Origin: Litorivivens sp041625495
GTDB taxonomy: Bacteria; Pseudomonadota; Gammaproteobacteria; Pseudomonadales; Spongiibacteraceae
Length of the DNA: 18,503 nucleotides
Direction of reading: 5' to 3'
NCBI RefSeq assembly: GCF_041625495.1
Contig: NZ_JBFJTH010000072.1
Location: forward strand, 1-18,503
Below are positions 7,130-13,902 of the stretch, in pieces (the first letter of the stretch is position 1; every line of letters begins with the position of its first letter). The notes beneath the pieces were generated by a model. That model had not been told where the DNA came from, searched no databases, and was given only the letters and a program-made list of their open reading frames with translations. The translations under genes were made by a program, and so were the position numbers.

Positions 7130-7839
7130 TGCGTTGTCCCCGTTATCTGTCGATGCCCGCCATAATACAGGCTGACATGTGAAAATTCCTCGGATTCGGC
7201 CAGATCCGGCACGGTAAACGCGCGCTGCCCACCCAGGCGGACATAACCGGGTTCTGAGAAATCGCGGATCCGCGAGTCCGCCAGCAGAACCTCATCAGCA
7301 CGCTGTAAAAAACTTTTCAGTAGTGGCAGGTTGGCGCGGTCATAGAGCACGTCGGCAACAATCAGGAGATCGCAAGGCCCCTCGTAATCATTCGCATCGG
7401 CAACGTAATCCAGCGTCACATCATTTAACGCCGCGTTAAGCGCACTGGCCCGCAAAGCATCCGCGTCGAGATCACAGGCAATAACCCGCTCAGCGCCTGC
7501 CAATGCCGCCGCTACGCCAACAACGGCGGACCCACAACCAAAATCCATCACCGTTTTACCCGCCACCCAGTGCGGGTTATCCAACACAAACCGCGCCAAC
7601 ACCTGGCCGCTCGCCCAGCAAAAACACCAGTACGCGGGGTTATCCATCAACCACCGAATTTCCTCGTCGCTGAGCGCATGCTGGGGGTAATCTTCGTTAA
7701 GCAGGAACAGTTCGATTTCGGGCACCAGTGGCAGCCTGGTTTGCTCGATGCGTGCACCGCGCACAGAGCGCTCCACCAGCGCCGTCAATTCGGCATTAAG
7801 ACCTTTGCGAGACAAGAATCGCCATCCTATACTGAGCAT
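7126..7839 (-). CDS. Class I SAM-dependent methyltransferase (ETFB-lysine/L11 methyltransferase-like)
   Basis: This protein of about 237 residues has a Rossmann methyltransferase core. Motif I is DFGCGS (99-104), an acidic residue follows in IACDLDADAL, and the post-motif is VADVLYD. The segment PAYWCFCWASGQVLARFVL ahead of motif I and the PLVPEI element near the N terminus are typical of the ETFBKMT/nicotinamide-methyltransferase-like group, which methylates lysines of the electron-transfer flavoprotein beta subunit in mitochondria and some bacteria. The substrate here is inferred only. Possible starts are ATG 7839, ATG 7860 and TTG 7869; none has a clear ribosome site. The shortest is chosen because the divergent CULT gene begins at 7869 and its promoter lies at 7805-7833. 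It is the first gene of the unit with the LLM oxidoreductase and TetR. Confidence 0.85.
   Translation of the reverse strand: MLSIGWRFLSRKGLNAELTALVERSVRGARIEQTRLPLVPEIELFLLNEDYPQHALSDEEIRWLMDNPAYWCFCWASGQVLARFVLDNPHWVAGKTVMDFGCGSAVVGVAAALAGAERVIACDLDADALRASALNAALNDVTLDYVADANDYEGPCDLLIVADVLYDRANLPLLKSFLQRADEVLLADSRIRDFSEPGYVRLGGQRAFTVPDLAESEEFSHVSLYYGGHRQITGTTQ
7805..7833 (+). promoter_or_regulatory. Sigma70-type promoter for the CULT-domain gene
   Basis: TTGCGA (7805-7810, four of six) and TATACT (7828-7833, five of six) are 17 bases apart. They point right, to a start near 7840, giving a leader of about 29 bases before the ATG at 7869. The element lies within the first codons of the divergent methyltransferase gene. 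Confidence 0.5.
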
Positions 7840-7868
7840 TATGGGTAGACAGCGGAGCATTGTAGCCA

Positions 7869-8249
7869 ATGGTCACTGAAGACACGATACTCCCGAGTTG
7901 GCTGGACGACTGTCTGAGCATGGAAGAGCGCCAACCTGAAGACTTCATTCTGTGCAGTCTCTGCCTGTCCCCTATTACCCATAAAGAGGCGCGACTCAGT
8001 GTGCAGGGCGCGCACGAACACCGGGTGGTCAACCCCCACAACATCACCTTCCAGCTTGCCTGCTTTGACACCGCCCCCGGCTGCTCAATTAGTGGCGAAC
8101 CCACCCCTGCCTTCAGCTGGTTTCGCACGTTTTACTGGCAATACGCCACCTGCAGCGAGTGCCACGAGCATATGGGGTGGTACTACGAGAACCCGGATCA
8201 CGACAGTTTTTTCGGGCTTATTATCAGTCGCCTGGCCATTTCCGGTTGA
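7869..8249 (+). CDS. Bacterial cereblon-like CULT-domain protein
   Basis: This 126-residue, single-domain protein matches the CULT domain (the thalidomide-binding domain of cereblon, a beta-tent fold). Zinc ligands are C29 and C32 (CSLC) and C95 and C98 (CSEC). The aromatic cage is W84 (FSWF), W90 (FYW) and W104 (HMGWYY). Spacings W-6-W-14-W and W84-to-C95 of 11 equal those of human cereblon (W380, W386, W400, C391). The end, SFFGLIISRL, is also family-typical. Known bacterial CULT proteins bind uracil, uridine and glutarimide-type ligands; their native role is unknown. Human cereblon recognises C-terminal cyclic imides on damaged proteins. No ClpXP/Lon-type partner domain is fused. The ATG is preceded by GGAG 11 bases upstream and by the promoter at 7805-7833; rluA follows after 38 bases. 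Cytoplasmic, no signal peptide. Confidence 0.9.
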   Translation: MVTEDTILPSWLDDCLSMEERQPEDFILCSLCLSPITHKEARLSVQGAHEHRVVNPHNITFQLACFDTAPGCSISGEPTPAFSWFRTFYWQYATCSECHEHMGWYYENPDHDSFFGLIISRLAISG

Positions 8250-8287
8250 TTTCCAACGGCGTAAAATCTGCCATTTGCGAGACGGCT

Positions 8288-8995
8288 GTGTCTGACTTTC
8301 GGGTACCCTACTGCCAAGAAAATTACCGCCTTGTATTCAGCGACAAGCAACTGCTGGTCGTGGATAAACCCGCAGGGCTGCTCAGTGTTCCGGGGCGCCA
8401 CCCGGACAACCAAGATTCACTGATCGGTCGCGTTCAGCGGCACTACCCGGAGGCCCGCATCGTTCATCGCCTGGATATGGCCACTTCTGGCCTGATGCTG
8501 ATGGCGCGCGATGCAGACACTCACCGGCAGTTGTCAAAGCTATTTGAGCGACGCCAGATCCAAAAGCGCTACCTGGCAGTTGTCGCGGGCACCACCGCCT
8601 TGCAGGGCAGTATTGGTGTGCCGTTAATCTGTGACTGGCCTCGACGACCACGGCAGAAAGTCGATTGGCAGAATGGCAAAAAAGCCCTGACCCGCTTTCG
8701 GCGACTGCATAGTGAGTCAGCCCAAAGCACTGTTGTGCTGGAACCGGTCACCGGACGCTCCCACCAATTGCGTTTGCATATGGCGCATATCGGGCATCCG
8801 ATCCTCGGTTGTGAATTCTACGCACCGGACACCGTGCGCAGACGTGCTAACCGCCTGCTGCTCCATGCCACCCAACTGGGTTTCACACATCCGGCATCGG
8901 GAGAGTGGCTGACACTGGACTCCCCTGCCCCGTTTAGTAACGCCTCCCTGACGCCTTTGACGGATCGCGCCCATGATCGAACTGCAAGCGTGTGA
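8288..8995 (+). CDS. rluA: RluA, dual 23S rRNA/tRNA pseudouridine synthase
   Basis: This 235-residue enzyme is close to E. coli RluA (219 residues), which makes pseudouridine at 23S rRNA position 746 and tRNA position 32. The catalytic motif HRLDMATSG carries Asp63. KPAGLLSVPGR, PLICDWPRRPRQKV and the GRSHQLRLHMAHIGHPILG block are RluA-specific. There is no S4 domain, as expected for RluA. The frame is open upstream to 8159, but that would overlap the CULT gene by about 90 bases, and the extension shows no family similarity. GTG at 8288-8290 gives about 16 residues before the first conserved strand, as in E. coli. It lies 38 bases after the CULT gene and overlaps the next gene by 23 bases, so all three are probably one transcript. 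Confidence 0.9.
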   Translation: MSDFRVPYCQENYRLVFSDKQLLVVDKPAGLLSVPGRHPDNQDSLIGRVQRHYPEARIVHRLDMATSGLMLMARDADTHRQLSKLFERRQIQKRYLAVVAGTTALQGSIGVPLICDWPRRPRQKVDWQNGKKALTRFRRLHSESAQSTVVLEPVTGRSHQLRLHMAHIGHPILGCEFYAPDTVRRRANRLLLHATQLGFTHPASGEWLTLDSPAPFSNASLTPLTDRAHDRTASV

Positions 8996-9467
8996 CAGCG
9001 GCCACTGCCTGATTCTGAAACCCAACCGGTCTGCCGACTGGCAGACCAATCAACGGCTGATTGTTGCAGTAGCACTGATAAGTATCGTCATTGCCAGTGC
9101 CTTTGCCGCCATCGGCGCCTGGCTGATACTGCCCTTCGCCGGGCTGGAAGTTATCGCGCTGGGTGCGGCCCTGTATCGGGTAAACCTGAACCTGCACTAC
9201 CGCCAGATACTCTGGTTTTCAGGGGAATCATTGATCATTGAAAAGGGCGTATATCGCCCCAGACAGCGCTGGCGCTGGACTCGGATCGATACCGCTATTC
9301 ACGTCTGTGAAGATAATCGGCTGATACTGAAGCTAAGCAATGGCAGCAACAGCATCTCCATCGGCGAATTTCTGACTGAGGAAGATTTGCGACAGGTGCT
9401 GTCCACCTTGAAAACACTCGGCCTGAGGGTTAGAGGTCACAGCAGCGACTGTCAGCTCAATGCCTGA
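8973..9467 (+). CDS. DUF2244 membrane protein
   Basis: This 164-residue protein of the DUF2244 family has two adjacent hydrophobic helices, about residues 29-46 and 48-66. The second carries GAWLILPFAGLEVIALGAAL, the hallmark of the family. A C-terminal soluble segment of about 100 residues includes RWRW and IEIGEFL-like stretches. The family is common next to respiratory or other membrane genes but has no established function. Its ATG lies inside the rluA end (overlap 23 bases), so translation is coupled. It is convergent with the lipoprotein hydratase, only five bases away. No regulatory signal of its own is seen. Confidence 0.88.
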   Translation: MIELQACDSGHCLILKPNRSADWQTNQRLIVAVALISIVIASAFAAIGAWLILPFAGLEVIALGAALYRVNLNLHYRQILWFSGESLIIEKGVYRPRQRWRWTRIDTAIHVCEDNRLILKLSNGSNSISIGEFLTEEDLRQVLSTLKTLGLRVRGHSSDCQLNA

Positions 9468-9472
9468 GGTCG

Positions 9473-10342
9473 TCAGTTCACCTGCAGGCGGATTTCCCCC
9501 AAACCACTGAATCGCGCCTCATAGATACCGGCCTCTAGGGGAGTCATCTCACCCATCGCGCCCGTCAGCAGCACTTGGCCGGGCTGAAGTACCCAGCCCT
9601 GCTCCACAAGCGTGTTAATCATCCAGAACAGCGCGCGCCACTGATTGCCCATTACCTGGGTAGCCTCTCCGCGTTCGATAAATTTCCCGTCGTGGTGCAG
9701 GCGCGCGCGCACCGCGTTGACATCGACCCCGTCTACCGACAGCGGTGCGCCCAGCACGTAATAGCGCGCGCCGACATTGGCGGCAACAATCGCCTCACCT
9801 GTGATTCCCACTTCACTGTCGAAACCCAGATCCGGCAACTCCACCGCGGGCATGATCTCGGACACCACATATTGTACTTCCGAAACATCTGCCAGTTGTT
9901 CCGGGATCAGCGTATTGATCTTGAACGCCAATTCCATTTCCAGCATGGGTTTGCGGAATGAACTCCGGTTGACCTCGGTAATATCGCCATTGAAGATCAG
10001 CCCCGTATCTGGCCAGAGTACCCCGGCAACAGGCCCTCGCAGGCCAAAACGCTGTTGACCGGCCAACGTGGTCAGGCCGGCCTTGAAGCCAGAGGGCGCG
10101 CGCCCCATCAGTGCGCTATCAACCTTTCTTTTCTGCGCGCCGTAAGCCGCAGCAAGATTGTTAGCCTCATTGGCGGCGACAGATAACTGGGGCGGTTCAA
10201 ATGGGCCGGAAGCCTTGGCCGGCGCCTGCTGCGCTGGCGGCAACAGTATTGGCGCCGTGCTGCAGCCCGTCAGCAGCACTGTTGTGAGCGCCCCTATCAG
10301 CAGCAACCGGCGCCTGCCAACTCCCCTGAACCCATTTTCCAC
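9473..10342 (-). CDS. Lipoprotein form of 2-keto-4-pentenoate hydratase/FAH-superfamily enzyme
   Basis: This 289-residue protein joins a lipoprotein signal to a hydratase of the MhpD type. The N terminus is MENGFRGVGRRRLLLIG, a hydrophobic segment, then lipobox LLTGC with Cys27; Ser28 follows, favouring outer-membrane sorting. G-R-R-R-L-L before the hydrophobic core resembles a Tat motif. The enzyme core keeps the GFKAGL lysine (K87), the E135-x-E137 pair in LEMELAF, and E168 in PAVELPD, the positions that bind metal in the family, plus the LLTGAMG end. Cytosolic family members hydrate 2-hydroxypenta-2,4-dienoate in aromatic degradation; an exported version is unusual and its substrate is unknown. 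GTG at 10340-10342 is chosen over GTG 10363 because AAGGAG lies six bases upstream. It diverges from rimO. Confidence 0.85.
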   Translation of the reverse strand: MENGFRGVGRRRLLLIGALTTVLLTGCSTAPILLPPAQQAPAKASGPFEPPQLSVAANEANNLAAAYGAQKRKVDSALMGRAPSGFKAGLTTLAGQQRFGLRGPVAGVLWPDTGLIFNGDITEVNRSSFRKPMLEMELAFKINTLIPEQLADVSEVQYVVSEIMPAVELPDLGFDSEVGITGEAIVAANVGARYYVLGAPLSVDGVDVNAVRARLHHDGKFIERGEATQVMGNQWRALFWMINTLVEQGWVLQPGQVLLTGAMGEMTPLEAGIYEARFSGLGEIRLQVN

Positions 10343-10348
10343 ACTGCT

Positions 10349-10354
10349 CTCCTT
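10349..10354 (-). promoter_or_regulatory. Ribosome binding site AAGGAG for the lipoprotein hydratase
   Basis: AAGGAG on the minus strand sits six bases before the GTG at 10342. It is inside the coding frame of the longer alternative start (10363), which argues that the shorter start is real. Confidence 0.65.
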
Positions 10355-10381
10355 ATTTCGCACCTCGCCCAGCTGGCATGG

Positions 10382-10410
10382 CTGTCACAGACCGGCTCAG
10401 GTAGAATACT
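10382..10410 (+). promoter_or_regulatory. Possible promoter for the rimO operon
   Basis: CTGTCA (10382-10387) and AATACT (10405-10410) are 17 bases apart, each matching four of six consensus bases. An overlapping TAGAAT (10402-10407) is a better -10 but is only 14 bases from CTGTCA. The location, 38 bases before the rimO ATG, is right; the assignment is weak. Confidence 0.3.
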
Positions 10411-10447
10411 GCCCCCTGATCACGCTTGCTCAACACCCGAGGTTTTT

Positions 10448-11782
10448 ATGTCCAATTCCAAAGTCGGCTTTGTCAGTCTGGGCTGCCCCAAAGCCCTAGT
10501 CGACTCCGAGCGCATTCTCACCCAGCTGCGTCTCGACGGCTATGACATAGTACCCAGTTACGAAGACGCCGACGTGGTCGTGGTCAACACCTGTGGCTTC
10601 ATCGACAGCGCCAAACAGGAATCGCTGGATGCCATCGGTGAAGCCATGAATGAAAATGGCAAGGTGATTGTGACCGGCTGCATGGGCAAGGGCAAGGATG
10701 CACAGACCATCCAGCAGGCGCACCCCGGTGTATTGAGCGTCAGCGGTCCCGCCGACTACGAACAGGTGGTTGGCGCGGTACATCAATTTGTTCCCAGCCA
10801 GAACCAGAATACGTCGGCGTACAACCCGCATCTGGAACTCGTACCCAATATCAAACTGACACCGCGCCATTATTCCTACCTGAAAATTTCCGAAGGCTGC
10901 AACCATCGCTGCAGTTTCTGCATTATTCCATCCATGCGTGGCGACCTCGTTTCCCGTCCAATTGCGAACGTGGTAGCCGAGGCAAAACAGCTGGTTGACG
11001 GCGGCACCCGGGAGCTGCTGGTCATTTCTCAGGACACCAGCGCTTACGGCGTGGACCTGAAGTACAAACTCGACTTTGTGGACGGCAACGCGCTGGAAAC
11101 CCGCATGCAGGATCTTGCTGTTGCGCTGGGTGAACTTGGTGTCTGGGTGCGATTACATTACGTGTACCCCTATCCGCATGTAGACAAGGTCATCCCGCTG
11201 ATGGCTGAAGGCAAAATACTGCCCTACCTGGACATTCCCTTTCAGCATGCCAGCCCGCGTATTCTCAAACTGATGAAGCGCCCCGGGAATCAGGAAAAAA
11301 CCCTCGAGCGCATCAAAGCCTGGCGCGAGATCTGCCCCGATCTGGTGATTCGCTCCACCTTTATCGTAGGATTTCCAGGCGAAACCGAAGAAGATTTCCA
11401 GATGCTGCTCGACTGGCTTGAAGAGGCACAACTCGACCGGGTGGGTTGTTTCCAATACTCGCCGGTGGACGGGGCCAGCGCCAACGATCTGCCCGACCCG
11501 GTACCCGACGACATCAAGCAGGAACGCTGGGAGCGGTTTATGGAGACCCAGCAGCGCATTTCGAGTGCCCGCCTGCAACAACGGATCGGTCAGCAACTGG
11601 AAGTACTGATCGATGAGGTAGACGAAGAAGGCGCCATTGGCCGCAGCTACGCCGATGCGCCGGAAATTGACGGCAAGGTCTATCTCGACGGCGTAACCGA
11701 CTTGCGGCCAGGCGATGCCTTGCTCGTGGATATTGTAGACGCTGACGAATACGATCTCTGGGGCGTTCCCAGCGCCGCCTGA
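10448..11782 (+). CDS. rimO: RimO, ribosomal protein uS12 methylthiotransferase
   Basis: This 444-residue radical-SAM methylthiotransferase adds a methylthio group to Asp of ribosomal protein S12. The N-terminal UPF0004 domain has the three cluster cysteines C13 (SLGCPKA), C49 (NTCGFI) and C78 (TGCMG). The radical-SAM cluster motif is C151, C155, C158 (CNHRCSFC), and a C-terminal TRAM domain (about 376-442) ends the protein. SLGCPKALVDSE is diagnostic for RimO rather than MiaB, and the length is normal. The ATG has GAGG five bases upstream. It is the first gene of a rightward unit with rsmE (two bases apart) and two accessory genes. Confidence 0.97.
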   Translation: MSNSKVGFVSLGCPKALVDSERILTQLRLDGYDIVPSYEDADVVVVNTCGFIDSAKQESLDAIGEAMNENGKVIVTGCMGKGKDAQTIQQAHPGVLSVSGPADYEQVVGAVHQFVPSQNQNTSAYNPHLELVPNIKLTPRHYSYLKISEGCNHRCSFCIIPSMRGDLVSRPIANVVAEAKQLVDGGTRELLVISQDTSAYGVDLKYKLDFVDGNALETRMQDLAVALGELGVWVRLHYVYPYPHVDKVIPLMAEGKILPYLDIPFQHASPRILKLMKRPGNQEKTLERIKAWREICPDLVIRSTFIVGFPGETEEDFQMLLDWLEEAQLDRVGCFQYSPVDGASANDLPDPVPDDIKQERWERFMETQQRISSARLQQRIGQQLEVLIDEVDEEGAIGRSYADAPEIDGKVYLDGVTDLRPGDALLVDIVDADEYDLWGVPSAA

Positions 11783-11784
11783 CC

Positions 11785-12498
11785 ATGAATCTGCTTCTGC
11801 TCCACAAGCACGAGCTGCAAAAGGATGGCAGTGTAATCCTTAGGGACAGCCGCCATCACCATATTCGTACGGTACTGAAAAGTGCTGCGCGCGATACGCT
11901 CAAAGTCGGGATACTCAATGGAGATACCGGAAGCGCGGTCGTTGGCCACAGCAATGAGCGCGAAACACGTCTGATTGATATTCACTGCACCAGCTCACCG
12001 CCTGCCAAACTGCCCATCACGCTGATACTGGCGCTACCCCGCCCCAAAGCTGCACGCCGCATTTGCCGAACTGCAGCAGAGCTGGGAATAGAGCAGCTGA
12101 TTCTGCTGAACAGCTACCGGGTAGAAAAATCTTACTGGCAGAGCCCCCTGCTTACCCAAGAAAAAATCACCGGTTACTTTCGCGAAGGACTGGAACAGGC
12201 CGGAGACACCGTGCTGCCTATTGTGCAGTTTGAAAAGCGCTTCAAACCCTTTGTGGAAGACCACCTGCCGGCGCTGTGCCAGAACAAGCGGGCCCTGATC
12301 GCCCACCCCTACAGTGACAGCTGCTCGCCACCGCCGGCCCCAGAGCCAACCATACTGGCGGTCGGTCCGGAGGGCGGCTTTATTCCCTACGAAGTCGAAA
12401 AACTGCGCGGGGCGGGTATGCAATGTATGACCTTGGGCCAGCGCATTCTGCGGGTTGAAAGTGCGGTGCCTACCCTGCTGGCCAAATTATTCCCGTGA
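11785..12498 (+). CDS. rsmE: RsmE, 16S rRNA m3U1498 methyltransferase
   Basis: This 237-residue enzyme of the SPOUT class methylates N3 of U1498 in 16S rRNA using SAM. An N-terminal PUA-like part (HHHIRTVLK) precedes the trefoil-knot domain. The knot signatures are GPEGGF (194-199) and LGQRILRVESA (218-228 region), with GIEQLILLNSYRVEKSYW and EQAGDTVLP between. The more usual R-S at SYR and E-T-A at VESA are varied, so this is a somewhat divergent member, close to forms in other gammaproteobacteria. The ATG lies two bases after the rimO stop, and its own stop overlaps the next gene in GTGA. Confidence 0.93.
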   Translation: MNLLLLHKHELQKDGSVILRDSRHHHIRTVLKSAARDTLKVGILNGDTGSAVVGHSNERETRLIDIHCTSSPPAKLPITLILALPRPKAARRICRTAAELGIEQLILLNSYRVEKSYWQSPLLTQEKITGYFREGLEQAGDTVLPIVQFEKRFKPFVEDHLPALCQNKRALIAHPYSDSCSPPPAPEPTILAVGPEGGFIPYEVEKLRGAGMQCMTLGQRILRVESAVPTLLAKLFP

Positions 12499-13352
12499 AG
12501 ATCATTCTCAGCCGCAAGGGCTTTGACAGTTCGGCTGGCGGCTGCCCCAGCCCAATCTTGCCGGACGGCCGACTTTTATCGCTACCCATTCCCGATGAGG
12601 GGTCGAATATCCACTACGGCGATCTACCACTGCCCGACGGCCTTATCCGCGATCTGAGTCGCGGCAAATTATCCTTATCCAGCGGGGCCCACCTGGACCC
12701 TGATGTGGTTAGGCAGAGCCTTAAACGCAAGCGCGGCTGGCGACCACTGTTTGGCCAGCACGGTGCCGCACAAAGTCATTTACGCAACCAGGGAGTGGAC
12801 GTCGGTGATCTGTTTTTATTTTTCGGGTTGTTCCGCCGCGTCATCCATGAGGCTGGGCGCTGGCACTGGGATCAAACCGCACAGCCACGACACATACTGT
12901 GGGGCTGGTTTCAGGTGGCCGATATCATAAACCTCACAGACAACACCAGATTACCGCGCTGGGCCCACTACCACCCGCACTGCGGGCGCGAGGATTTTCA
13001 ACACAACACTCTCTACGTGCCTAGAGCGGAACTGCAACTCGGCCCAGCGCCCACCGGGATACCGGGAGCTGGCATCTTTCCCCGCTATTCACCGGTCTTA
13101 CAGCTCACCGCACCCAATGCCAACGCTGTATCACACTGGCAACTTCCCCGCTGGTTTTATCCCTCGCAAGGCAAGCCCTCATTGAGCTATCATCAGGGCC
13201 TTGACCGCTGGCAGCGATGTTCGCGCTGGACCACATTGCAGGCAGCTGCCCGCGGACAGGAGTTTGTACTGGATACCACTTATTACCCCAAGGCTCGGCC
13301 CTGGGCGAAGCAACTTATCGAGGACACCTGCGGATTGGAACCGGCATGCTGA
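12495..13352 (+). CDS. Nmad3 (nucleotide modification-associated domain 3) protein
   Basis: This 285-residue protein matches the Nmad3 family, named from computational work on DNA base-modification systems of phages and bacteria. Recognised stretches are the N-terminal MKIILSRKGFDSSAGGCPSP, PDGRLLSLPIPD, the AHLDPDV motif, GWRPLFGQHGAAQSHL, LFLFFGLFRR and HILWGWFQV. Its biochemical activity is not established; a role in base modification is inferred only from genome associations of the family. It starts with GTG at 12495, overlapping the rsmE stop by four bases, and ends overlapping the cupin gene by seven. It is therefore translated with the rRNA and ribosomal-protein modification genes. No signal peptide or membrane helix is present. 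The family call rests on recalled motifs and has not been searched. Confidence 0.8.
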   Translation: MKIILSRKGFDSSAGGCPSPILPDGRLLSLPIPDEGSNIHYGDLPLPDGLIRDLSRGKLSLSSGAHLDPDVVRQSLKRKRGWRPLFGQHGAAQSHLRNQGVDVGDLFLFFGLFRRVIHEAGRWHWDQTAQPRHILWGWFQVADIINLTDNTRLPRWAHYHPHCGREDFQHNTLYVPRAELQLGPAPTGIPGAGIFPRYSPVLQLTAPNANAVSHWQLPRWFYPSQGKPSLSYHQGLDRWQRCSRWTTLQAAARGQEFVLDTTYYPKARPWAKQLIEDTCGLEPAC

Positions 13353-13867
13353 AGTTCACGAGAATTCTGTATTTTGTGAGTAGTCATCTGCCCTGCAAAA
13401 TTATTCGCGGCGACAAGGAACACCCGTATCTGGAGCGTTACTACCTGTGCTCCTTGCTCGGCCGGCGCTTTTACCTACACCGTTTTCTCGGCGGTGATGT
13501 GGATGAAAGTCTGCACAACCACCCGTGGAAGCAATCCAACGCTCTGTTGTTGACCGGTGGCTATCTGGAGTACACAGCTGAGCGCAACACCCCGGATAAC
13601 TATAACAACATGGCCGTTACATCACGGCAGCTCAAGGCAGGCAGCTTCAACCGCATCGACAGTGAATGCCTACACCGCATCGTGGAAGCAAAACCGGAAA
13701 CCTGGACCCTGTTCTGGCACACCATTCCACGCATTCAGCCCTGGGGTTTTGTGGTGGAAGAAGAACGTGGCAACCGCTTTGAAGAGTACGCCAAAGGGCG
13801 TGGACCGGACTGGTACAAGCGCGCACCACGCGGCAAGCACTGCCCGGAACGCCTGGCCTATCGCTAG
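13346..13867 (+). CDS. Small cupin-fold protein resembling phage-encoded cupins
   Basis: This 173-residue protein has a single cupin-like core. LHRFLGG leads into the metal motif H57-x-H59 (LHNHPW), then LLLTGGYLEY, and a later conserved His110 (CLHRIVE) followed by WTLFWHTIP and WGF. This order (HRFL..HxHPW...GGY.E...HR.....WTLF....WGF) matches small hypothetical cupins common in phages and prophages, whose function is unknown; metal binding is likely. The reading frame is open to 13217, but that would overlap Nmad3 deeply. ATG at 13346-13348 fits with its seven-base overlap (ATGCTGA). It is the last gene of the rimO unit and convergent with the DegT gene. A link with Nmad3 in base or protein modification is a guess from linkage. 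Confidence 0.75.
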   Translation: MLKFTRILYFVSSHLPCKIIRGDKEHPYLERYYLCSLLGRRFYLHRFLGGDVDESLHNHPWKQSNALLLTGGYLEYTAERNTPDNYNNMAVTSRQLKAGSFNRIDSECLHRIVEAKPETWTLFWHTIPRIQPWGFVVEEERGNRFEEYAKGRGPDWYKRAPRGKHCPERLAYR

Positions 13868-13902
13868 AGCGTTATTTCAACGCGTTATTGAACAGCCCTT
13901 AG

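Noticed and set aside
8159..8287. N-terminal extension of rluA by 43 residues
   Set aside because: It would overlap the CULT gene deeply, and the added residues show no similarity to RluA; the protein starts normally at GTG 8288.
13217..13345. N-terminal extension of the cupin gene
   Set aside because: It overlaps the conserved Nmad3 C terminus in another frame, and the conserved cupin sequence begins well after ATG 13346.
13869..13883. Terminator between the cupin and DegT genes
   Set aside because: The GCGTT/AACGC stem is only five base pairs and lacks a T-run on either strand; too weak to list as a feature.
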